A stretch of 20,563 nucleotides of DNA from CBFDBF01 sp050287725. GTDB lineage: Bacteria > Pseudomonadota > Gammaproteobacteria > Chromatiales > Chromatiaceae. The notes beneath the pieces were generated by a model that worked only from the letters and a program-made list of their open reading frames with translations, was not told the origin of the DNA and ran no database searches. Shown piece by piece: positions 1-7,575 of the stretch (the first letter of the stretch is position 1; every line of letters starts with the position of its first letter). Position numbers and translations under genes: made by a program. Where the stretch lies: the NCBI GenBank assembly GCA_050287725.1, contig JBNKCL010000066.1, positions 1 to 20,563 of the forward strand. The letters run 5' to 3'.

Positions 1-187
1 GGCGCCGCATGGACGCGGCGCCTCCAGCGCGGGCGAGGGACCGCCCGTCGATGGAGCCCCGGAAAGACCGAGGCGCGCAGGGTACCCCGTAGGGGCAAGG
101 AATCGGGGTGCCCTTTTCTTTCGCCCCTTTCTTTTGGGCAAGCAAAAGAAAGGGGCTCGCAGCCAACGCAAAGAAAGAAAAAAGAGA
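1..187. repeat. Intergenic repeat-like block with two palindromes
   Basis: No gene is supported from 1 to 317. Bases 1-8 and 15-22 form a perfect 8-bp stem with a 6-base loop. Bases 123-136 and 143-156 form a 14-bp stem (ccctttctttt-type arms) with a 6-base loop, followed by an A/G-rich run to about 187. From memory, this arrangement (a GC-rich head, then a tttctttt/aaaagaaa palindrome) resembles interspersed intergenic elements of gammaproteobacteria that are often wrongly called as small ORFs. Only one copy is in this window, so its repeat status is inferred. Bases 188-317 show nothing I can name. Confidence 0.45.
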
Positions 188-317
188 GTCGGGGTGAATG
201 GGCTGCGAAATTGGTTACCGCTATCCGAAAAAAACAGGCTGGCCGCGAAACGAATTGCCAGGAACAGAAAAAAGCAGACCGGATACGAAACGAATTACCA
301 CAACCGAAATTAAAGAA

Positions 318-1043
318 TCACGACCGCCGCATGGATTTCCGCCCCTGCGCGGCGCTCAAAATCCCCCGCAAAATATTCAACTCATCGGTATCGGGACGCG
401 CCCGCAGAAACAGCCGCCGCAACATCCGGTGCAGTTTCTCCGACCGTCTCGGATCGGAAAACCCGATCTCCGCCAGGGCCTGCTCCAGGTGCCCGAAAAA
501 TCCTTCCATCTCCTCGGCCGTGGCCACCGGTCGCTGGCCGGAATCCACAGCCCGATGCACGCGCGCCGCCTGGTGCATCTCATAGCTCAATAGCTGCACC
601 GCCTGGGCCAGGTTGAGAGAGCTGTACTCCGGGTTGGCGGGGATGTGCACCAGCAGATGGCAGCGGTCCAGCTCCTCGTTGGAGAGGCCGGAGCTCTCGC
701 GGCCGAAGATCAGGGCCACCTCCCCCTGTGCCGCCTCCGCCATCATCTGCGCCGCGCACTCCCGCGGCTCCACCTGCGGCCACTCCACGCTTCGCAGCCG
801 GGCGCTGGCCCCGACCACCAGCCGGCATCCCTGGAGCGCCTCGTCCAGGGTCTCGCACACCTTGGCCCCGGCCAGCAGATCGTGGGCGCCGGAGGCGCGG
901 GCGGTGGCCTCGGCGTTGGGATAGTGCAGCGGCTGCACCAGCACCAACTGCCGCAGGCACATGTTTTTCATGGCCCGCGCCGCCGCCCCGATATTTCCCG
1001 GATGGGTGGTCCCGATCAGCACGATTCGTACATTTTCCAGCAT
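318..1043 (-). CDS. trmJ: tRNA (cytidine/uridine-2'-O-)-methyltransferase TrmJ
   Basis: This 241-residue SPOUT-class methyltransferase uses S-adenosylmethionine to methylate the 2'-O of nucleotide 32 in tRNA anticodon loops, in the cytoplasm. The N-terminal motif PGNIGAAARAM carries Arg23, the residue known as catalytic in the E. coli enzyme. The SPOUT knot motifs follow at about residues 111-120 (LIFGRESSGL) and 141-156 (SSLNLAQAVQLLSYEM). The C-terminal tail is helical and positively charged, as usual for the family, and the length matches E. coli TrmJ (about 246). The gene is divergent from suhB, an arrangement familiar from enterobacteria, but here iscR does not follow it; the window's iscR lies about 8 kb away. 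No strong ribosome-binding site precedes the ATG. The assignment is secure from the motifs. Confidence 0.93.
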   Translation of the reverse strand: MLENVRIVLIGTTHPGNIGAAARAMKNMCLRQLVLVQPLHYPNAEATARASGAHDLLAGAKVCETLDEALQGCRLVVGASARLRSVEWPQVEPRECAAQMMAEAAQGEVALIFGRESSGLSNEELDRCHLLVHIPANPEYSSLNLAQAVQLLSYEMHQAARVHRAVDSGQRPVATAEEMEGFFGHLEQALAEIGFSDPRRSEKLHRMLRRLFLRARPDTDELNILRGILSAAQGRKSMRRS

Positions 1044-1110
1044 GGGGCAAAGAGTACCGGAGCCGGCGCGCGAGGGAAATCCGCGATTCCGGAAAATCGG
1101 GGAAAAGCAC

Positions 1111-1139
1111 TTTCAAGCGGCCGGGGCTTCCTGTATCTT
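1111..1139 (+). promoter_or_regulatory. Possible sigma-70 promoter of suhB
   Basis: TTTCAA at 1111-1116 and TATCTT at 1134-1139 are separated by exactly 17 bases, a fair fit to a sigma-70 promoter. Transcription would begin near 1145, only a few bases before the ATG at 1148. The message would then be almost leaderless, or translation would begin at one of the ATGs at 1157 or 1160. This is a pattern match only. Confidence 0.3.
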
Positions 1140-1147
1140 TGCCGCCC

Positions 1148-1945
1148 ATGCAACCCATGATGAATATCGCCATCCGCGCCGCCCGCAACGCCGGCAATGT
1201 GCTGCTTCGCAACTACGACCGCATCGATACCCTCACGGTGACCACCAAGAGCCGGAACGAGTTCGTGAGCGAGGTGGACCGGGCGGCGGAGCAGGCCATT
1301 ATCGAGACCCTGCGCAAATTCTATCCCCAGCACGCCATCCTGGCGGAGGAGAGCGGCCGCAGCGAGGGCAACGAGTTCGAATGGGTCATCGATCCCCTGG
1401 ACGGCACCACCAACTACCTGCACGGTTTCCCGCAGTTCTCCATCTCCATCGCCCTCAAACACAAGGGGGTGCTGGAGCACGGCCTGGTCTACGATCCTCT
1501 CCGGGAGGAGATGTTCACCGCCAGCCGCGGCAGGGGGGCTCTGCTGAACGACCGGCGTATCCGGGTCACCCAGCGCAAGGGACTGGAGGGGGCGTTGTTG
1601 GGAACCGGCTTCCCTTACCGGGATCTCGTCGGCCTGGACGCCTACCTCGGGATGTTCCGGGACCTCATTCAACAGAGCGCGGGGATTCGTCGCCCCGGCT
1701 CCGCGGCCCTCGATCTGGCCTATGTGGCGGCCGGCCGCACCGACGGCTTCTGGGAACTGGGGCTCGCGGAGTGGGACATCGCGGCGGGCACCTTGCTGGT
1801 GCGGGAGGCGGGCGGCACCGTCACCGACATCGCAGGCGGTGACCGTCACCTGGAAAGCGGAAACCTGGTCGCCGGCGGCCTCAAGGTGCATGCCGCCCTG
1901 CTCAAGGTCATCCAACCCCATCTCACCGAACATCTGCGCGCCTGA
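1148..1945 (+). CDS. suhB: Inositol-1-monophosphatase family protein SuhB
   Basis: This 265-residue Mg2+-dependent phosphatase hydrolyses inositol monophosphate. In E. coli, SuhB also joins the rRNA transcription antitermination complex. The metal-binding set is intact: Glu67/Glu68 in LAEESG, the DPLDGTTNY motif at residues 82-90 with Asp82 and Asp85, and WDIAAG at 209-214 with Asp210. The length agrees with E. coli SuhB (267). I chose the ATG at 1148 because the protein then begins MQPMMNIAIRAAR, matching the family's N-terminus; the open frame runs further upstream but only as antisense to trmJ. The ribosome-binding site is weak. The gene is divergent from trmJ. Confidence 0.93.
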   Translation: MQPMMNIAIRAARNAGNVLLRNYDRIDTLTVTTKSRNEFVSEVDRAAEQAIIETLRKFYPQHAILAEESGRSEGNEFEWVIDPLDGTTNYLHGFPQFSISIALKHKGVLEHGLVYDPLREEMFTASRGRGALLNDRRIRVTQRKGLEGALLGTGFPYRDLVGLDAYLGMFRDLIQQSAGIRRPGSAALDLAYVAAGRTDGFWELGLAEWDIAAGTLLVREAGGTVTDIAGGDRHLESGNLVAGGLKVHAALLKVIQPHLTEHLRA

Positions 1946-1959
1946 TACACCCAAACCGC

Positions 1960-1986
1960 GGCGGTCACCCGCCTAAAGTTTTCTTT
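1960..1986 (+). terminator. Weak possible terminator after suhB
   Basis: ggcgg (1960-1964) and ccgcc (1969-1973) form a 5-bp GC stem with a tcac loop, followed by a T-rich but interrupted tail (taaagttttcttt). The position just after the suhB stop is right, but the stem is short. Confidence 0.3.
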
Positions 1987-2032
1987 CCGGGAGTCGTTAC
2001 AACCAGTGAACGCGGATAGATGGGTGCGCTGT

Positions 2033-2281
2033 ATGGATCATCAAAACGACAATCCCCCTCTGGGCAACCAGGCGTTGGAGCTGGTGATGCGGGACGTGCT
2101 GGACGGCATGCAGGAGATGTCGCTGGCGATGGGTTTCGCACCCGGACATGCAGGCGGCTTTGAGATTCTGGAGATCGCCCCGGAGCAATCGGCGACTCTT
2201 GCCGTCGACGCCCGTTCCGAGAGGGAAGAGACCGAAAACGCCGCAGTCCTGGACTTCCCGCTCCTCAGGGTTGCGGGTTAA
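2033..2281 (+). CDS. Hypothetical small acidic protein
   Basis: I do not recognise this family. From the ATG at 2033 it is 82 residues; a GTG at 2006 would add nine residues encoded by rarer codons (AGA, TGT) and is less likely. The codons are strongly GC-ending like the neighbours, which favours real coding. The protein is acidic, with a predicted amphipathic helix near residues 13-35 (ALELVMRDVLDGMQEMSLAMGF) and no cysteines, signal peptide or membrane segment. Ribosome-binding sites are poor for both starts. It follows suhB by about 90 bases. Its TAA stop interlocks with the stop of the convergent acyl-CoA ligase, so the two genes share the bases TTAA at 2278-2281. Confidence 0.5.
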   Translation: MDHQNDNPPLGNQALELVMRDVLDGMQEMSLAMGFAPGHAGGFEILEIAPEQSATLAVDARSEREETENAAVLDFPLLRVAG

Positions 2282-3843
2282 TTTTTCGTATCGACCCCGC
2301 GCTCCAACTCCCCTGCCCGGCGTAGCTCCCGTTTCAGGATCTTGCCCGCCGCGTTCTTCGGCAACGCCTCACGGATAATCACTTGCCGCGGAATCTCGTG
2401 GCGCCCCAGATGGTCACGGCAGAAGGCGCGGACCTCCGCTGCCGTGAGGGTCGCATCCGCCTTCGGCACCACATGCGCCACCGGGATCTCCCCGTGCCGT
2501 TCGTCGGGTTCCCCCACCACCGCCGCTTCCGCCACTTGCGGATGGCGATAGAGCACCTCCTCCACCATACGCGGATAGACGTTCATACCGTTGACGATGA
2601 TCATGTCCTTCTTGCGATCGACGATGTAGAGGTACCGCTCTTCATCCAGATAACCGAGATCGCCGGTGCGCAGCCAGTCGCCGAAGAAGGTCTCGGCAGT
2701 CGCCTCCGGCAGGTTCCAGTACCCCTTCATCACGTTCGGGCCACGCACGCAGATCTCGCCGATCTCCCCCTGCGGCAGCATCTTTCCCGCATCGTCGAAG
2801 ATCTCGATCTCCACTTCCGGTATCGCGAGCCCCACCGAGGCCGGTTTACGCACCCCGCCGATGGGATTGACGCAGGTCACCGGCGAACATTCGGTGGGAC
2901 CGTCCCCCTCGTGGATCGGGATACCGAACCGCTCCTCGAACCGCCGCATCACCTCCACCGGCATGGCGGCCCCGCCCGAGATCCCGAACCGGATGCCGGA
3001 CCAGTTGGCCAGCTGCGCATCCGGCAGCGACAGCAGAACGTTGTAGATACTGGGAACCCCAAGAAACACCGTCGCCCCCACCGCCCCGATGGTCTCCGAC
3101 ACCAGCGCCGGCTCGAACTTCGGCACCGGCGCGAACGCCAGACCGTGCAACAGCGGCGTAAGCATGCCGACGGTGGCGGCAAAGGAGTGAAACATCGGCA
3201 ACACCACCAGCAGCCGGTCCTCCCCCGGCCGTAACTGCATGGCGGTGACCACGCTGCGGGTGTTGGTGAGCAGGTTGCGGTGGGTCAGCATCGCCCCCTT
3301 GGGATGGCCGGTAGTGCCGGAGGTGTAGAGGATGGCGGCCAGATCCTCCGCCGGATCGAAGTCAGGCACGGGCGCGGCGGCATCGGTGGCACAAAACGAT
3401 TCGAACGACACATCATCGGACTCGGACGACGCCCCGCCGATGGCGACCGCGAATTCCAGCGCCGGCAGCTCACCCCGAAAAGCGGTCACCGCCTGCTCCA
3501 GCGCCTGATGATAGAACAGCGCCCGCGCCCCGGCGTCCTGCAGGATGTAGCGGATCTCCTTGGGATTGAGCAGCAGGTTGACCGGCACCACCACCGCACC
3601 CGCCTTGACGATGCCGCAGTAGGCGACGGCGAAGCTGTCGGAATTGATACAGTAAAGCCCGACCCGGTCACCCTTGCCGATACCCCGCTGCCCCAGCGAC
3701 GCCGCCACGGCGTCGGAGGCGCGATTCACCTCCCCGAAGCTGACGCTACGCTCCGGGAACAGCACCAGCGGCTGTTCCGCACAGCGCTCCGCCGTGCGGC
3801 GCATGCACTCCGGTAAAGAAAGATTATCCCGCTCCGCATTCAT
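2278..3843 (-). CDS. AMP-forming acyl-CoA ligase (long-chain fatty-acid-CoA ligase-like)
   Basis: This ANL-superfamily enzyme activates a carboxylic acid with ATP to an acyl-adenylate and transfers it to CoA; the substrate is probably a fatty acid. From the ATG at 3843 it has 521 residues. Visible motifs are the phosphate-binding loop YTSGTTGHPKG (173-183), DGPTECSP (314-321, the usual G-x-TE core), the hinge-region LRTGDLGY (391-398), the IVDRKKDMIIVNGMNV core (407-422), and the catalytic lysine Lys501 in the C-terminal AAGKILKREL. There is no signal peptide. The open frame continues 45 codons upstream, but the shorter start has a purine-rich stretch just before it and gives the normal N-terminus. 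The gene stands alone. A FadL-like porin lies in the same window but too far away to imply an operon. Confidence 0.85.
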   Translation of the reverse strand: MNAERDNLSLPECMRRTAERCAEQPLVLFPERSVSFGEVNRASDAVAASLGQRGIGKGDRVGLYCINSDSFAVAYCGIVKAGAVVVPVNLLLNPKEIRYILQDAGARALFYHQALEQAVTAFRGELPALEFAVAIGGASSESDDVSFESFCATDAAAPVPDFDPAEDLAAILYTSGTTGHPKGAMLTHRNLLTNTRSVVTAMQLRPGEDRLLVVLPMFHSFAATVGMLTPLLHGLAFAPVPKFEPALVSETIGAVGATVFLGVPSIYNVLLSLPDAQLANWSGIRFGISGGAAMPVEVMRRFEERFGIPIHEGDGPTECSPVTCVNPIGGVRKPASVGLAIPEVEIEIFDDAGKMLPQGEIGEICVRGPNVMKGYWNLPEATAETFFGDWLRTGDLGYLDEERYLYIVDRKKDMIIVNGMNVYPRMVEEVLYRHPQVAEAAVVGEPDERHGEIPVAHVVPKADATLTAAEVRAFCRDHLGRHEIPRQVIIREALPKNAAGKILKRELRRAGELERGVDTKN

Positions 3844-3980
3844 AACCGCCCGCCCTGTTCTGTTCGTTAAGTCGGGAAAGAATACTATGTTTTCCTGACG
3901 GAAACCGCATCTCCCTGCCGCAGTGGACACAAGCGAGCGGATGCGCTTCGATGGTATCTTGTCGTGAGGCATCAGCACGT

Positions 3981-4008
3981 TTGTTCAAATTATCAGTTGC
4001 GGTATCCT
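3981..4008 (+). promoter_or_regulatory. Possible promoter of the AAA ATPase gene
   Basis: TTGTTC (3981-3986) and TATCCT (4003-4008) are separated by 16 bases, an acceptable sigma-70 pattern. It would give a leader of about 88 bases before the ATG at 4103. The surrounding intergenic stretch (3844-4102) is AT-richer than the flanking genes and also holds the promoter of the divergent acyl-CoA ligase, including a short perfect hairpin ttcc/ggaa at 3891-3904. Confidence 0.3.
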
Positions 4009-4102
4009 TTAGCCCATGGTTGTCCTGCAGAAGGAATGGCACCGTGAAACAGCATGCGTCCCATTTTATTACTGACACTAGGGATTAAGTCGAACAGCAT
4101 TC

Positions 4103-5632
4103 ATGAACGATAAACACGATTTAGCGGTAATCCTATCCGGTCACCTTCCCATCATCGTCATACAGTCGCACGAAGAGATAAGGGTGCTGAGTATGCTACG
4201 GGATATTGCGCATGAGAAAAATCGGCCATTGTCACTGTGGTCTATCACGGAAGGTCTCCGTAAGGACAAATCGCCATCCAGAAATGCCGATATCGACTGG
4301 CAAGCGGTGACCTTCGATGGACAGCGGGATGCCCCGAAACATACTGACACCACCAATCCTGAGGTGATGCTCGATCATATCTACCGGGAACCCAACCAGC
4401 CGATTATCGCGCTGCTTGATTTTCATCCTTATCTCGATAATCCAAAAATTGTCAGGATGCTGAAAGAGGTTGCCATCGCCCATCCTCAGAATGGAATCTC
4501 CGTCGTGCTGATTAGTCATGCCCTCGAATTACCGGCAGAGTTACAGCGTATGAGTGCCGCCTTTGAGATGTCATTGCCGGACACGGACCAAATTAAACAG
4601 TTGATTCAGGATGAAGCACGCATCTGGACATTGCGCAATGGCAACAAGAAGCTGCGGGGAGACAAAACCGCCTACCACAAGCTGGCCCGCGCCCTGACCG
4701 GTCTTACGGTAAGCGATGTGAAGCGATTAATCCGTAATGCCATCTATGACGATGGCGCCATCACCCATAGCGACCTCCCCGGGGTGATGGAGGCAAAATA
4801 CCAGCTGATCGGTCAAGACGGCCTGCTCTCTTTCGAATACGAGACCGCGCGTTTTGCTGAAGTGGGCGGATTCTCCCGTCTCAAGAAGTGGTTGGATCTA
4901 CGACAACCCGCCTTCCTTGAGAACAACGATTCGCCATTGGATCCACCCAAGGGCGTGCTGCTGTTGGGGGTCCAGGGTAGCGGTAAGAGTCTGGCGGCAA
5001 AAGCCGTTGCCGGTAATTGGGGCTTACCCCTGTTGCGCCTCGATTTTGGCGCCCTCTATAACAAATATATCGGTGAAACTGAAAAAAATATTCGCCAATC
5101 CCTTCAAGCCGCCGATGCAATGTCACCATGCATCTTGTGGATCGACGAGATAGAGAAAGGGATATCATCCGGTGACCATGACGATGGCACCTCCCGGCGG
5201 GTCTTAGGAACCATTCTGACCTGGATGGCGGAGCACCGTAAATCCGTCTTCATTGTAGCTACTGCAAACGATGTTCAGTCCTTGCCTCCCGAGCTGATCC
5301 GCAAGGGACGTCTGGATGAGATCTTTTTTGTCGACCTACCCAAAAAGAGCGCCAGAGAGAGTATCTTCCAGATTCATTTCGAAAAGCGAAAAATCAATGT
5401 TGCGCCGATTGATCTGCAACAGTTGGCCGTTGCAAGTGAAGGATTTTCGGGCGCAGAGATTGAGCAAGCGGTCGTTTCGTCTCTGTATGCCGCTCACGGA
5501 GCCCGTATACCGGTTAACACCGAGTTGGTGCTGATTGAGATAGAAAGGACACAACCCCTTTCGGTGGTAATGGCGGAGAAGGTGGAGGCACTACGCCAGT
5601 GGGCCTCCAATCGCACTGTTCCGGTGGATTGA
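4103..5632 (+). CDS. AAA ATPase of the Ycf46 type
   Basis: This 509-residue protein has an N-terminal half of about 240 residues without known motifs and a complete C-terminal AAA module. The Walker A motif is GVQGSGKS (289-296), Walker B is CILWIDEIE (343-351), sensor 1 is Asn390 in VATAND, arginine-finger candidates are Arg400 and Arg403 in LIRKGRLDE, and the C-terminal GFSGAEIEQAV (447-457) is the usual sensor-2 helix. The ATPase is therefore probably active and hexameric. Architecture and length fit the Ycf46 family, known from plastids and cyanobacteria but found more widely; its exact role is poorly known. Base composition stands out: three 60-base lines that I counted gave 50, 57 and 37 % GC, against 67 % in a line from the neighbouring ligase. 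That suggests later acquisition. The gene has no operon partner. Protease domains such as those of FtsH or Lon are absent. Confidence 0.78.
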   Translation: MNDKHDLAVILSGHLPIIVIQSHEEIRVLSMLRDIAHEKNRPLSLWSITEGLRKDKSPSRNADIDWQAVTFDGQRDAPKHTDTTNPEVMLDHIYREPNQPIIALLDFHPYLDNPKIVRMLKEVAIAHPQNGISVVLISHALELPAELQRMSAAFEMSLPDTDQIKQLIQDEARIWTLRNGNKKLRGDKTAYHKLARALTGLTVSDVKRLIRNAIYDDGAITHSDLPGVMEAKYQLIGQDGLLSFEYETARFAEVGGFSRLKKWLDLRQPAFLENNDSPLDPPKGVLLLGVQGSGKSLAAKAVAGNWGLPLLRLDFGALYNKYIGETEKNIRQSLQAADAMSPCILWIDEIEKGISSGDHDDGTSRRVLGTILTWMAEHRKSVFIVATANDVQSLPPELIRKGRLDEIFFVDLPKKSARESIFQIHFEKRKINVAPIDLQQLAVASEGFSGAEIEQAVVSSLYAAHGARIPVNTELVLIEIERTQPLSVVMAEKVEALRQWASNRTVPVD

Positions 5633-5786
5633 GAGCGACCCTGAGAGAGTGGACTTGCACATGGGACTTTTGCCGATAAACAGCCGTGAGCGGTGCTACA
5701 TTCCTGCTTCCCATTTCCTCATCCTCCATGCGGAGAAATAGCGAAGAACCCCGGGGGAAATCTCGCCACAATGACGGCAGTAACCA

Positions 5787-5845
5787 CCCCTCTCCGCCTT
5801 CTTAAGAAAGAGGAGACATTGAGGTGCTCCGTCAAGGAGGAGGGG
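5787..5845. repeat. Imperfect inverted repeat between ycf46-type gene and hemN
   Basis: The arms cccctctcc (5787-5795) and ggaggagggg (5836-5845) pair with a single bulge and enclose a perfect 10-bp palindrome ttcttaagaa (5799-5808). It lies between two convergent genes and could fold in either transcript. No uniform T run follows, so I do not call it an intrinsic terminator. The rest of 5633-5859 holds nothing I recognise. Confidence 0.4.
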
Positions 5846-5859
5846 ATAGTTAAGGTTCC

Positions 5860-7245
5860 CTAAATGACGCGGGAGAAGTTTTTCTGTTCTTTCTTCGCAG
5901 CTAAATAACGATCGAAGGTCATGCAGATGTTGCGGATCAAAAGCCGCCCGCGGGGCTGCACCCGGATACCGGTTTCGCGCAGAGTCAGCAACCCGTCCGC
6001 CTCCATCGACCTCAACTGCTCCAGTTCGGAAGCGAAGTATTCTTTGAAATCGATCCCCCACTGATTACCCACAGCCGCGTAGTCCAGGATGAAGTGGCAG
6101 ATCAGGCGGGTGATCACGTCCCGCCGGATCTCATCGTCACGGTTGAGCTCGATGCCGCGGAAGATCGGCAGCCGGCCGGCGTCGATCAGCGGGTAGTACT
6201 CGTCCGGGGTGCGCACGTTCTGGCTGTAGGTGGCCCCCACCATACCGATAGAGGTGACCCCCATCGCCACCAGGTCGCAGTCGGAGTGGGTGGAGTATCC
6301 CTGGAAGTTCCGGTACAGCGTGCCGTCCCGTTGCGCCACCGCCAGTTCGTCGTCGGGCCGCGCGAAGTGGTCCATGCCGATGAAGACATAACCTGCGTCG
6401 GTCAGCCGGTCGATGGTCATCTTCAGGATATCCAGCTTCTCCTGGGGCGACGGCAGATCCTCCGCATTGATGCGCCGCTGCGGCATGAACAGCTGCGGCA
6501 GGTGCGCGTAATTGAAGACCGATAGCCGGTCCGGCCCCACCTCGATGATCCGGTCCAGGGTCTTACCGAAACTATCCACCGTCTGGAAAGAGAGGCCGTA
6601 GATCAGGTCGATGCTGATGGAGCGGAACCCCTCGTCCCGCGCCGCCTGCAGCACCGTCATGGTCTGCTCTTCCGACTGGATGCGATTGACCGCCTTCTGC
6701 ACCTTGGGATCGAAATCCTGCACCCCGAGACTGAGCCGGTTGAACCCGATCTCCCGCAGCAGCGCGATGGTATCGCGGGTGGCCTCGCGCGGATCGATCT
6801 CGATGGAGTATTCGCCGGTGTCGTCGTCCGCCAGGGTGAAGTGCTCACCGGTAACCCGCATCAACTCCCGCATCTCGTCGTGGCTGATGAAGGTAGGGGT
6901 GCCGCCGCCCCAGTGTAGCTGTTCCACCCGCCGGCTGCGGTCGAACAGTTCACCCTGCAGGGCGATCTCCCGGTGCAACCGCTGCAGATAGGGAGCGGCC
7001 ATGCTGCGATCCTTGGTGACCACCTTGTTGCAGGCGCAGTAGTAACAGACGGTATCGCAGAACGGGATATGGAAATAGAGTGACAGCGGCTGGCCGGAGC
7101 GGTTGGTCTCCGCGGCCACCTCCCGGTAGCGCTCTTCGCCGAACCCTTCGTGGAACTGCGGGGCGGTGGGATAGGAGGTATAGCGCGGACCGGCGTAGTC
7201 GTACTTCTCTATCAGCGCCTGATCGAATACCAGCGACTGGTCCAT
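5860..7245 (-). CDS. hemN: Oxygen-independent coproporphyrinogen III oxidase HemN
   Basis: This 461-residue radical-SAM enzyme oxidatively decarboxylates coproporphyrinogen III to protoporphyrinogen IX without oxygen, a step of haem (and, where present, chlorophyll) synthesis in the cytoplasm. The cluster-binding motif is CDTVCYYCAC, with Cys63, Cys67, Cys70 and the extra Cys72, one residue offset from E. coli HemN numbering. GGGTPT (113-118) is the SAM-binding motif. The N-terminal YAGPRYTSYPTA and the C-terminal domain distinguish it from HemW, which lacks the fourth cysteine and HemN activity. Its ATG directly follows the stop of the 109-residue gene, with a strong purine-rich ribosome-binding site (gggagaggaagag) inside that gene's end, so translation is coupled. 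Length equals the family norm (about 457). Confidence 0.95.
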   Translation of the reverse strand: MDQSLVFDQALIEKYDYAGPRYTSYPTAPQFHEGFGEERYREVAAETNRSGQPLSLYFHIPFCDTVCYYCACNKVVTKDRSMAAPYLQRLHREIALQGELFDRSRRVEQLHWGGGTPTFISHDEMRELMRVTGEHFTLADDDTGEYSIEIDPREATRDTIALLREIGFNRLSLGVQDFDPKVQKAVNRIQSEEQTMTVLQAARDEGFRSISIDLIYGLSFQTVDSFGKTLDRIIEVGPDRLSVFNYAHLPQLFMPQRRINAEDLPSPQEKLDILKMTIDRLTDAGYVFIGMDHFARPDDELAVAQRDGTLYRNFQGYSTHSDCDLVAMGVTSIGMVGATYSQNVRTPDEYYPLIDAGRLPIFRGIELNRDDEIRRDVITRLICHFILDYAAVGNQWGIDFKEYFASELEQLRSMEADGLLTLRETGIRVQPRGRLLIRNICMTFDRYLAAKKEQKNFSRVI

Positions 7246-7575
7246 CTACTCTTCCTCTCCCACGTCCAGGCCGTAGCGGTGGGTCTCGTTAATTTGTCGG
7301 AGCAACAGGGCGAACGGAATCTGCTCGGCGTGCCGGTCCAGAATCTCCATAAAACGCAGATCTTCCCGGCCGAAGGCGTACTCCCCCTTGCTCATCGCCT
7401 GGTAGATCTCTTCGATGCTCCATTCGAGGACATCCAGAAAGGCGGGGAAATAGCCCACCTCGCCGACCTCCTCCATATCGTACAGAAGGCACTGACGCAG
7501 ATCCTGCACCTCAAACCGGGCCTGCTTCACCCACTCGGCGAACTCCTCGGCGGTTCGGGCGCGTTGAATGCTCAT
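7246..7575 (-). CDS. Conserved-looking hypothetical protein between prmB and hemN
   Basis: I do not recognise this 109-residue protein. It is acidic and mostly helical, with a single cysteine (CLLYDMEE), no signal peptide and no membrane segment. Its start ATG overlaps the prmB stop in an ATGA arrangement (7572-7575), and its TAG stop touches the hemN ATG, so it is translated between the two and cannot easily be spurious. Codon use matches its neighbours. Its place in the operon suggests a role linked to hemN expression, assembly or substrate delivery, but nothing in the sequence proves it. The tyrosine- and glutamate-rich central helix (about residues 32-65) could be a protein-binding surface. 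Confidence 0.82.
   Translation of the reverse strand: MSIQRARTAEEFAEWVKQARFEVQDLRQCLLYDMEEVGEVGYFPAFLDVLEWSIEEIYQAMSKGEYAFGREDLRFMEILDRHAEQIPFALLLRQINETHRYGLDVGEEE

Noticed and set aside
1016..1954. Minus-strand open frame of 312 residues
   Set aside because: It is antisense to suhB; the motifs of suhB decide the strand.
4016..4075. 19-codon ORF upstream of the AAA ATPase gene, a possible leader peptide
   Set aside because: It has no repeated amino acids and no associated stem structures.
3824..4078. Minus-strand 84-residue frame with a CxxC pair (CVHCG)
   Set aside because: It overlaps the acyl-CoA ligase start and promoter region, and shows neither a ribosome-binding site nor coding-type codon bias.
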